8,410 nt of DNA from Pseudomonadota bacterium. GTDB taxonomy: Bacteria > Pseudomonadota > Alphaproteobacteria > Acetobacterales > Acetobacteraceae. Below, one piece after another: positions 1 through 4,730 of the stretch (its first letter is position 1; each line of letters begins with the position of its first letter). The notes beneath the pieces were generated by a model that was not told the DNA's origin, searched no databases, and worked only from the letters and a program-made list of their open reading frames with translations. Both the position numbers and the translations under genes were made by a program. Location: positions 1-8,410 of the forward strand of contig JAJYFW010000057.1 of assembly GCA_021785335.1 (NCBI GenBank), in the 5' to 3' direction.

Positions 1-427
1 GATGGCAGGGCACGCGCAGGCGAGCCAGGCCGGGCTGGCCTCGCTGATCTTCGAAGGCGTGTTCGCGCGGCATCCCACGCTGAAGCTGGTGCTGATCGAG
101 TCCGGCTTCGCCTGGCTGCCAAGCTTCGCGTGGCGGCTGGACCGGCTATGGGCGCGGATGCGCGCCGAGGTGCCGCACGTGAAGGAGCCGCCCTCCGAAA
201 CGATCCGCCGGCAGGTCTGGGTTACGACGCAGCCGATGGAGGAACCGTCCGATCCCGCGCATCTCGCGGAAGTGATCGGCTGGATCGGGTGGGACCGGCT
301 GATCTTCGCGACCGACTATCCCCACTGGGACTACGACGACCCGGCCCACGCGATGCCGCTGCCGCTCGACGCGGCGACACGGCAGCGCTTCTTCCGCGAG
401 AACGCGCGGACGGTCTGGGGCTTCTAG
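1..427 (+). CDS. Amidohydrolase-2 family metal-dependent hydrolase, C-terminal part
   Basis: This is the C-terminal 141 residues of a TIM-barrel amidohydrolase of the amidohydrolase-2 family (the group of ACMSD-like decarboxylases and related hydrolases). The ATG at base 2 is probably an internal Met: family members have several hundred residues, and the visible part starts at the AQASQ...SLIFEGVF segment typical of the last third of the barrel. The segments LVLIESGFAWLP, WRLDRLW and RLIFATDYPHWD are family hallmarks. The Asp of ATDYPHWD (about residue 104 in the window) is the expected late metal or catalytic Asp. The protein ends RENARTVWGF, the usual helix in which the enzyme's last residues pack. 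The stop codon shares CTAG with the stop of the convergent Rieske gene. The exact reaction (C-C decarboxylation or hydrolysis) cannot be told from this fragment. Family assignment is firm; substrate unknown. Confidence 0.88.
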   Translation, partial: MAGHAQASQAGLASLIFEGVFARHPTLKLVLIESGFAWLPSFAWRLDRLWARMRAEVPHVKEPPSETIRRQVWVTTQPMEEPSDPAHLAEVIGWIGWDRLIFATDYPHWDYDDPAHAMPLPLDAATRQRFFRENARTVWGF

Positions 428-738
428 GGCAGTTCCACCAGGATGTCGCCGCCCTCGATCTTGACGGGATGGGTGGCAAGATCTTCCTCGATCGGGGCGC
501 AGAGGCCCTTGCCGGTGCGCACGTCGAAGCGGCCGGCGTGCAGCGGGCATTCGATCACGCCGTCTTCCAGCCAGCCATCGGTGAGCAGCGCGAAGGCGTG
601 GGTGCAGACATTGCTGGTGCAGCGGATCTCGCCGCCGCCGAGGTTGTAGAGGGCCAGTTGCTGGCCGCCGGCCTCCACCGCGACCGCCGCGCCCTCCGCT
701 ACGTCGGCAAGCTTCGCCACCTTGGTCCAACCGCTCAT
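424..738 (-). CDS. Rieske [2Fe-2S] ferredoxin, small soluble type
   Basis: This 104-residue protein is a stand-alone Rieske ferredoxin, the size of BphA3/NaphAb-type electron carriers that pass electrons from a flavin reductase to a terminal oxygenase. The cluster-binding motif is complete: C45-T-H47, 16 residues, then C64-P-L-H67, followed by G-R-F-D as expected after the second box. Two extra Cys (C40 and C80) lie outside the motif. No signal peptide or membrane segment is visible, so it should be cytoplasmic. The start is supported by a GGAAGGG Shine-Dalgarno at 746-752 with 7 nt spacing. It diverges from the FAD reductase at 822, the natural partner, and its stop overlaps the amidohydrolase stop by 4 bp. 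A NirD-like subunit is the main alternative, but the reductase neighbour favours an oxygenase ferredoxin. No oxygenase gene is in the window. Confidence 0.9.
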   Translation of the reverse strand: MSGWTKVAKLADVAEGAAVAVEAGGQQLALYNLGGGEIRCTSNVCTHAFALLTDGWLEDGVIECPLHAGRFDVRTGKGLCAPIEEDLATHPVKIEGGDILVELP

Positions 739-821
739 GCACGCGCCCTTCCGTTGCGAATCGTGGCGTGTAGTTTGCCCGTGGAGCGCGCTTCTGTCGC
801 CTGTGTTTCTGAGAGGGCTCG
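739..821. promoter_or_regulatory. Divergent intergenic region, Rieske ferredoxin / FAD reductase
   Basis: These 83 bp must hold the promoters of both divergent genes unless transcription enters from further away. Visible elements are the Shine-Dalgarno of the ferredoxin (GGAAGGG on the minus strand, 746-752) and that of the reductase (GAGAGG, 811-816, 5 nt before ATG). I see no convincing -35/-10 pair and no clear palindrome, so a shared operator is not supported. Confidence 0.4.
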
Positions 822-2027
822 ATGAGTGGGATCGTGATCGTGGGGGCCGGGCAGGCCGGCGGCAACGCGGCGGTGGCGGCGCGGGAGGCCGGGTACGAGG
901 GCGACATCACGCTGGTCGGGGCGGAGGCGCATCTGCCCTATGAGCGCCCGCCGCTCTCGAAGGACGCGCTGCTGGCCGCGACAATGCCGGGGCCGCAACT
1001 GTTCTTCTCGCAAGAGAAGCTGGCGGAACGAAAGATCGCGACGGTGTCGGGCGTGCGCGTCGAGGCGATACGGACCGAGGCGCGCGAGGTGGCGCTCGCC
1101 AACGGGCGCGTGCTCGGCTGGGAGAAGCTGCTGATCGCGACCGGCGGCCGGCCGCGGGCGCTTCAGGTTCCCGGGGGCGAGCATGCACTGCTGTTGCGCA
1201 CCTACGAGGACGCGGCGGCGATCCGCGCGCGCCTTGTGCCGGGGACGCGGGTGGCGTGCATCGGCGCGGGGGTGATCGGGCTCGAGATCGCCTCCTCGGC
1301 GCGGACGCGGGGCTGCGAGGTCGCGGTGATCGAGGCTGCGGACGGGGTGATGGGGCGGGTGCTGTCGGCGCCTATGGCGGCGTTCATGCGCGAACGGCAC
1401 GAGGCGGCGGGCACGGCACTGCATCTGGGAGCCGCGGTGCATGCAATCGAGCCCGGGCGGGTCATCTGCGGCGGGTTCGAGGTGCCGGCGGACGTGGTGA
1501 TCGCGGGGATCGGAATGGTGCGCGACACGGCGCTGGCCGAGACGGCGGGAATCGCCTGCCCGGGCGCGGTGCCGGTGGACGAGACGACGGCGACCGACGT
1601 GCCGGGCGTGCATGCCGCGGGGGACGTCGCCGAGTTCCCGCACCCCCTGTTCGGGCGGCGGATGGTGCTGGAGACGTGGCGGCATGCACAGAACCATGGG
1701 ATCGCGGCAGGGCGGGCGATGGCGGGGAAGCCGCAAGCCTATGACGACGTGCCGTGGTTCTGGACCGATCAACTCGGGTTGAACCTGCAGGTGGCGGGAT
1801 TGCCGCGCGAGGGCGTGCGCACGGTCTGGCGCGGCGAGGTAGGGGCCGCGAGCTTCACCGCGTTTCAACTTGACGAGGCGGGGTGCGTGATCGGCGCGGA
1901 GGGGCTCGGGGCGGCGCGCGAAATACGGGCGGCACAGGCCTTGATCAAGGCGCGGAAGCCGGTGGACGCCGCGATGCTGACGGACCCGGCGGTGCCGCCG
2001 CAGAAGCTCGCGGCGGCAGCGCGGTAG
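822..2027 (+). CDS. FAD/NAD(P)H-dependent ferredoxin reductase, BphA4/rhodocoxin-reductase type
   Basis: This 401-residue flavoprotein takes electrons from NAD(P)H and should pass them to a [2Fe-2S] ferredoxin. The N-terminal FAD-binding GxGxxG is G8-A-G-Q-A-G13. The family box PYERPPLSK is at about 39-47, a second Rossmann motif GAGVIG for NAD(P)H at about 148-153, and the FAD ribityl-contact motif HAAGD at about 264-268. The C-terminal domain begins with VPWFWTDQLGLNLQVAG (about 310-326), the signature of this reductase family. Length is normal (about 400) and the protein looks intact and cytosolic. The start is supported by GAGAGG five bases upstream and by the GxGxxG position. The divergent Rieske ferredoxin is its probable acceptor. 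The gene ends 5 bp from the convergent dmeF stop, so no intrinsic terminator fits between them. Confidence 0.92.
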   Translation: MSGIVIVGAGQAGGNAAVAAREAGYEGDITLVGAEAHLPYERPPLSKDALLAATMPGPQLFFSQEKLAERKIATVSGVRVEAIRTEAREVALANGRVLGWEKLLIATGGRPRALQVPGGEHALLLRTYEDAAAIRARLVPGTRVACIGAGVIGLEIASSARTRGCEVAVIEAADGVMGRVLSAPMAAFMRERHEAAGTALHLGAAVHAIEPGRVICGGFEVPADVVIAGIGMVRDTALAETAGIACPGAVPVDETTATDVPGVHAAGDVAEFPHPLFGRRMVLETWRHAQNHGIAAGRAMAGKPQAYDDVPWFWTDQLGLNLQVAGLPREGVRTVWRGEVGAASFTAFQLDEAGCVIGAEGLGAAREIRAAQALIKARKPVDAAMLTDPAVPPQKLAAAAR

Positions 2028-2032
2028 TCGGA

Positions 2033-3076
2033 TTACGTTGATGCCTCGATACGATGCACCTCGACCGTGAGGTGCGACAGCGAGGTGATGCCCGCGAGCC
2101 GGGTACGGTAGTGGTCGGGCGCGCGGGCATGGCGCGTGGCCACGCAGAGGATCGCGCCGAGATGGCCGGGGCCGAGGCGCCAGAGGTGAAGGTCAGCGAT
2201 GGTGTCGCCATCCGCCTCGACGATGCCGCGCAGCCTGGCCGCGAGCGCGCGGTCCGGGTTCATATCGAGCAGGATGGCACCGGTGTCGCGGATGAGGCCA
2301 TAGGACCAACTCGCGATCACCACGGCGCCGACGATGCCGACGACGGGGTCCATCCAGAGCCAGCCGAAGGCGCGGGCGAGCAGCAGGCCCAGGATGACGA
2401 GGACGGAGACGGCGGCGTCCGCGAGGACGTGGACGACGGCAGCGCGCATGTTGTTGTCGCGGGCGATGTGGGCGGCGTGGTGGTGGGCGTGGCCATGGTC
2501 GTGATCATGATCGTGCCCATGGTCGTGGTGGTGGTGGTGGTGGTGGTGGTGGTGGTGGTGGTGGTGGTGGTCGTGATCATGATCGTGGTGATGGTGGCCG
2601 TGTGTATGGCCGTGGTCGTGTCCGCCGCCGAGCAGCCAGGCGCTGGCGAGGTTGACCACGAGGCCGAGGACGGCGATCGGGATCGCCTCGCTGAAATGGA
2701 TCGAAACCGGCACGAAAATCCGCGAGATCGCCTCGTAGCCGATGAGGAGCGCGATCATCGCGAGGATGATGGCGCTGGTGAAGCCGGCGAGGTCGCCGAG
2801 TTTGCCGGTGCCGAAGCTGAAACGCGGATCGTCCGCGTGGCGGCGCGAATAGGTGTAGGCGAGGGCCGCGAGCATGAGCGCGCCGGCATGCGTGCTCATG
2901 TGCAGGCCATCGGCGACCAGCGCGATGGAGCCATAAAGCAGGCCGCCCACGATCTCGGCGATCATCATCGCAGTGCATAGCCCGATCACCGCCCAGGTGC
3001 GCCGTTCGCTGCGCTCATGGCCGGCGCCGAGGAAACTGTGGGTGTGGAACAGGGCGGCGGCGTCGGATTCGCTCAT
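2033..3076 (-). CDS. dmeF: CDF-family Co2+/Ni2+ efflux transporter DmeF
   Basis: This 347-residue inner-membrane cation diffusion facilitator exports divalent metal in exchange for protons. Six membrane segments can be placed at about 29-49, 51-73, 96-116, 131-150, 210-232 and 238-258. The transport-site residues are visible: H59-MST-H63 in TM2 (the DmeF-type ADGxHMxTH box, where ZitB has HxxxD) and H216-VLA-D220 in TM5. The N-terminal HTHSFLG (11-17) is also typical of DmeF. The TM4-TM5 loop (153-203) has 35 His in 51 residues, including 15 in a row (170-184), far more than needed for the fold; it probably buffers or feeds metal. The start ATG follows a TGAGG Shine-Dalgarno that overlaps the dmeR stop, with 7 nt between the genes, so the two are cotranscribed and probably coupled. 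Cobalt/nickel specificity is inferred from DmeF similarity and the RcnR-type partner; zinc or cadmium are possible. Confidence 0.92.
   Translation of the reverse strand: MSESDAAALFHTHSFLGAGHERSERRTWAVIGLCTAMMIAEIVGGLLYGSIALVADGLHMSTHAGALMLAALAYTYSRRHADDPRFSFGTGKLGDLAGFTSAIILAMIALLIGYEAISRIFVPVSIHFSEAIPIAVLGLVVNLASAWLLGGGHDHGHTHGHHHHDHDHDHHHHHHHHHHHHHHHDHGHDHDHDHGHAHHHAAHIARDNNMRAAVVHVLADAAVSVLVILGLLLARAFGWLWMDPVVGIVGAVVIASWSYGLIRDTGAILLDMNPDRALAARLRGIVEADGDTIADLHLWRLGPGHLGAILCVATRHARAPDHYRTRLAGITSLSHLTVEVHRIEAST
2496..2587. repeat. 20-bp direct repeats flanking the (CAC)15 tract
   Basis: Identical 20-bp copies occupy 2496-2515 and 2568-2587, starting 72 bp apart. Both contain the palindromic core TGATCATGATC and encode an alternating His-Asp stretch in DmeF. 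The 72-bp offset is 24 codons, so recombination or slippage between the copies would delete or duplicate the poly-His segment without breaking the frame. The bases just outside (2495/2567 and 2516/2588) differ, which fixes the repeat edges. Confidence 0.9.
2525..2569 (-). repeat. (CAC)15 trinucleotide repeat encoding His15 in DmeF
   Basis: Fifteen uninterrupted GTG units on the plus strand read as CAC on the coding strand and give His170-His184. The tract is bounded on both sides by GTC (Asp GAC). A pure, uninterrupted repeat with no CAT codons inside is what replication slippage would produce and can lengthen or shorten. Being a trinucleotide array, changes would stay in frame. Confidence 0.97.
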
Positions 3077-3083
3077 GGTGGCC

Positions 3084-3362
3084 TCAGCGCAGGTAGGTTC
3101 GGACGATGTCGAGGAGTTGCTCGGCGGCCTCCGTGTTCAGCGCGCCGTGGTGTTTCTCGGGATCGACGAGGTGCGTGCGGACGTGGTCCTCCACCACCAC
3201 CGCCATCAGGCCGGCGGTGGCCCCGCGCATGCCGGCGATGAGGTGCATGACCTGCTCGCAACCAGCCTCCGTCTCGAGCGCACGCTCAATGGCCTCGACC
3301 TGGCCGCGGATGCGTCGGACGCGCGCGAGAAGTTTTGCCTTGTCGCGGATGGTGTGGGTCAT
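3084..3362 (-). CDS. dmeR: RcnR/CsoR-family nickel/cobalt-responsive repressor DmeR
   Basis: This 92-residue, all-helical, DUF156-type metal sensor binds DNA as an apo-tetramer and releases it on metal binding. It begins MTHTIRDKAKL, nearly the same as E. coli RcnR. The four RcnR Ni/Co ligands are at identical positions: H3, C35, H60 and H64. This separates it from copper sensors (CsoR, Cys-His-Cys) and the formaldehyde sensor FrmR. Because H3 is a ligand, the start at 3362 is secure even though no Shine-Dalgarno precedes it; the promoter layout predicts a leaderless message. dmeF follows after 7 nt, so DmeR should repress its own operon and release it when cytoplasmic Ni or Co rises. The upstream G-tract operator fits the family. 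Inference: dmeRF is a self-contained metal-resistance operon. Confidence 0.93.
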   Translation of the reverse strand: MTHTIRDKAKLLARVRRIRGQVEAIERALETEAGCEQVMHLIAGMRGATAGLMAVVVEDHVRTHLVDPEKHHGALNTEAAEQLLDIVRTYLR

Positions 3363-3397
3363 GCGCGGGTTATAGCATAGCCCCCTACCCTACCCAA
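3363..3397 (-). promoter_or_regulatory. dmeRF promoter with embedded DmeR G-tract operator
   Basis: On the minus strand there is a -35 TTGGGT (3397-3392), an exact 17-bp spacer, and a -10 TATAAC (3374-3369). After a 6-nt discriminator comes the A of the dmeR ATG, so transcription should begin at or next to the start codon. The spacer holds GGGTAGGGGGCTATGC, containing the short inverted repeat TAG-GGGG-CTA. RcnR/DmeR operators are G/C tracts flanked by AT-rich inverted half-sites, so repression by occluding RNA polymerase is expected. The match is by eye, without a scoring matrix. Confidence 0.7.
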
Positions 3398-3408
3398 GGC
3401 GCTGAAAG

Positions 3409-4038
3409 TCAGCGCGGCCGGGGCGGCATCTGGCGCAGGAGGTGAGTGGCGGCAGCCTCCAGGTGGTCGCGCAGCATATCGACGGACTGCTCCGTTTCAC
3501 CGCGCCGGAGATGGGCGACGATCTCCCGGTGTTCGGCAAGCCAGCGCGGGCGCTTTGCCGGCATGGTGGCGTGGGCGGCAACGAAGAGGCGGCAGGCGCG
3601 GCGCAGCGACTCAACCAGCGCGAGATGCCGCGGGCGCGCCGCGGGAAGGTAAAGGGCGCGGTGGAATTCCCAGTCGCCCTCCGCCCAGTCGGGTCCGGCG
3701 GCATCGAGGTCCGACTTGCGGCGGATGCGCTCGATATCCGTGAGAACGGCCGGCGTGAGAGAGGGTGCCGCGCGGCGCAGCGCGTCGCATTCGAGCAGGA
3801 TGCGCAGGTCGTAGAGCTCCCGCACTTCGCCGGGGGTGAGGCTGATGGCGCGCGCGCCGCGGTTGGCCTCGATCTCGACTAGGCCCTCGCCGGCGAGGAT
3901 ACGCAGCGCGTCGCGCACGGGGATGCGGCTGACGCCGAAACGCTCGGCGAGCGCCGCCTGCGGGAGTTCGTCACCGGGGCGCAGCCTTCCCGCCATCAGC
4001 TCGGCGCGCAGCGCCATGGCGATCGCCTGGGGCGTCAT
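3409..4038 (-). CDS. GntR-family transcriptional regulator, FadR/FCD subfamily
   Basis: This regulator has 209 residues from the ATG at 4038. The N-terminal winged helix-turn-helix covers about 1-68, with LPQAALAERFGVSRIPVRDALRIL followed by the wing GLVEIEANRGARA. The C-terminal FCD ligand domain runs from about 75 to 200. The metal/carboxylate-binding residues typical of FCD domains can be picked out: D122, H126, H170 (in EHREIV) and H192. Such proteins usually sense a small organic acid. An in-frame upstream ATG at 4089 would add 17 low-complexity residues and give 226; it lies inside the candidate operator, so I prefer 4038, though neither start has a clear Shine-Dalgarno. It diverges from the OsmC gene and is followed 46 bp later by dmeR. 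Likely targets are itself, the OsmC gene and perhaps nearby catabolic genes. Effector unknown. Confidence 0.88.
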   Translation of the reverse strand: MTPQAIAMALRAELMAGRLRPGDELPQAALAERFGVSRIPVRDALRILAGEGLVEIEANRGARAISLTPGEVRELYDLRILLECDALRRAAPSLTPAVLTDIERIRRKSDLDAAGPDWAEGDWEFHRALYLPAARPRHLALVESLRRACRLFVAAHATMPAKRPRWLAEHREIVAHLRRGETEQSVDMLRDHLEAAATHLLRQMPPRPR

Positions 4039-4084
4039 GGGGTGCGGCCCGGGCGTTGCGGAGAGCGGTAGCGCAGCGTATTCA

Positions 4085-4100
4085 TGCATACGTGTATACA
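4085..4100. promoter_or_regulatory. Candidate GntR operator, 16-bp near-perfect palindrome
   Basis: TGCATACGTGTATACA consists of 7-bp arms (6 of 7 complementary) around a GT centre, and its right half contains the perfect palindrome TGTATACA. FCD-type GntR proteins commonly bind short palindromes with GT...AC halves, and this lies between the divergent regulator and OsmC genes. It overlaps a possible minus-strand -10 (TATGCA, 4090-4085, 17 bp from TTACGG) and lies just downstream of a possible plus-strand promoter (TTGCGG 4056-4061, N17, TATTCA 4079-4084). Binding here could control both genes. The promoter matches are weak; the palindrome is clear. Confidence 0.6.
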
Positions 4101-4113
4101 GACGGAGGCCGTA

Positions 4114-4584
4114 ATGGCCAAGGCCCACGACTTCACGGCGACGATCGTCTGGACCGGCGACCGCGGGGAGGGCACACGGAACTACCGCGCCTACGACCGC
4201 ACCTGGCGCATCGCCACGCCCGGAAAACCGCTCGTCGAATGCTCCAACGACCCGGCGCTGGGCGGCGACCCCGCGAAGCCGAACCCCGAGGATCTGCTGC
4301 TTGCCAGCCTCGCCGCCTGCCACATGCTCTGGTACCTCCACCTCGCAAGCAACGCCGGGATCGTGGTGCGCGGCTATGAGGACCAGCCGCTCGGCATGGG
4401 CGAGACCGGCTCGCGCGGTGAAGGGCGCTTCCTGCGCGCGGTGCTGCGACCCGCCATCCGCATCGCGCGCGGCACGGACCTCGCCCGGGCGGACGCGCTG
4501 CACCACGAGGTGGGGCAGTACTGCTTCATCGCGCGCTCGGTGAACTTCCCGGTGAGCTACGAGGCGAGTTACGCCGAAGTTTGA
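4114..4584 (+). CDS. OsmC-family protein (peroxiredoxin-like)
   Basis: This 156-residue protein belongs to the OsmC/Ohr superfamily of thiol-dependent peroxide-reducing enzymes. The opening TATIVWTGDRGEGTRNY and the central NPEDLLLASLAACHMLWYLHL are strongly conserved in one OsmC subgroup. The two redox Cys are C69 (in LAACH) and C137 (in GQYCFIARSVNFPV), 68 apart, close to the spacing in E. coli OsmC; C43 is an extra Cys. The start at 4114 is supported by GGAGG at 4104-4108 (5 nt spacing); an upstream in-frame ATG at 4084 would add 10 residues but lies in the operator and lacks a Shine-Dalgarno. It is cytosolic. Divergent pairing with the GntR gene suggests control by that regulator. Activity on organic hydroperoxides is a family inference; the substrate in this subgroup is not certain. 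Confidence 0.9.
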   Translation: MAKAHDFTATIVWTGDRGEGTRNYRAYDRTWRIATPGKPLVECSNDPALGGDPAKPNPEDLLLASLAACHMLWYLHLASNAGIVVRGYEDQPLGMGETGSRGEGRFLRAVLRPAIRIARGTDLARADALHHEVGQYCFIARSVNFPVSYEASYAEV

Positions 4585-4649
4585 CCCGGCACCGCTGAAG
4601 CGAATGGCCGCAAAGCGGACTGGCGCGGTCGAGATATTTTATAGTTGAA
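4585..4649 (+). promoter_or_regulatory. AT-rich promoter island upstream of flavin monooxygenase
   Basis: An abrupt AT-rich patch (4632-4650) interrupts otherwise GC-rich DNA. It contains TATAGT (4640-4645) and the overlapping alternatives TTATAG and TATTTT as -10 candidates. No good -35 is present 16-18 bp upstream, so an activator or another sigma factor may be needed. An imperfect inverted repeat (4632-4640 with 4647-4655, 7 of 9 pairs, 6-nt centre) spans the -10 and could be an operator. A small CCGC-AAA-GCGG hairpin (4608-4618) lacks a T-tract and is not convincing as the OsmC terminator. Confidence 0.45.
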
Positions 4650-4730
4650 ATGTCTGCCGTCGATGCGAGACTCACCGCGCATCGTTGTCTGCGGCGACGC
4701 CGAGCGTTGCCTGGGAGGAACTGCGCATGA
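4650..4730 (+). CDS. Candidate 26-residue upstream ORF (leader peptide) before the LLM monooxygenase
   Basis: An ATG at 4650 opens a 26-codon frame beginning MSAVDARLTAHR and ending LPGRNCA. It has 7 Arg in all, including R15-R18 in a row, and two Cys (C13 and C25). Its TGA (4728-4730) overlaps the monooxygenase ATG (4727) as ATGA, the geometry of translational coupling. The enzyme's Shine-Dalgarno lies inside the last codons. The ATG sits 4-9 nt after the possible -10 boxes, so it would be leaderless or nearly so, and no Shine-Dalgarno precedes it. In actinobacteria, short and often leaderless Cys-containing ORFs before sulfur-metabolism genes act as attenuators; this is a formal resemblance only, and with just two Cys codons it is weak. 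A chance ORF in GC-rich DNA is a real alternative. Confidence 0.35.
   Translation: MSAVDARLTAHRCLRRRRALPGRNCA
4661..4684 (+). other. Stem-loop in monooxygenase leader, inside the upstream ORF
   Basis: CGATGCG (4661-4667) and CGCATCG (4678-4684) are perfect 7-bp inverted repeats around a 10-nt loop. The hairpin lies between the presumed transcription start (about 4650) and the enzyme's ribosome-binding site (4713-4719). It could form in the leader RNA and be opened by ribosomes translating the upstream ORF. No T-tract follows, so it is not an intrinsic terminator. A 7-bp stem in GC-rich DNA may arise by chance. Confidence 0.35.

Noticed and set aside
735..1868. Long minus-strand open frame (377 codons) antisense to the FAD reductase
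   Set aside because: Its translation is Arg/His/Pro-rich with no domain pattern, and it lies opposite an intact, conserved gene. Open antisense frames are expected in very GC-rich coding DNA.
2496..2587. Repeated units in this stretch as a CRISPR or integration-site repeat
   Set aside because: The repeats are codons of a His/Asp-rich loop inside an intact transporter gene, with no spacer diversity and no cas genes nearby.
2054..2980. Plus-strand 308-codon frame with a long poly-Val stretch
   Set aside because: The poly-Val run is simply GTG reading of the antisense of the (CAC)15 His codons in dmeF. No start signal or domain supports it.
4039..4506. N-terminal extension of the GntR gene through the OsmC coding region
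   Set aside because: The open frame continues upstream, but the added sequence is antisense to OsmC, has no domain, and would place the operator inside the gene. Family length fits a start at 4038 (or at most 4089).
4608..4618. CCGC-AAA-GCGG hairpin as terminator of the OsmC gene
   Set aside because: Only a 4-bp stem with a 3-nt loop and no following T-tract.
4650..4726. Sulfur- or SAM-responsive riboswitch in the monooxygenase leader
   Set aside because: The leader is only about 75 nt and I cannot match it to any known riboswitch consensus; just one 7-bp hairpin is evident.
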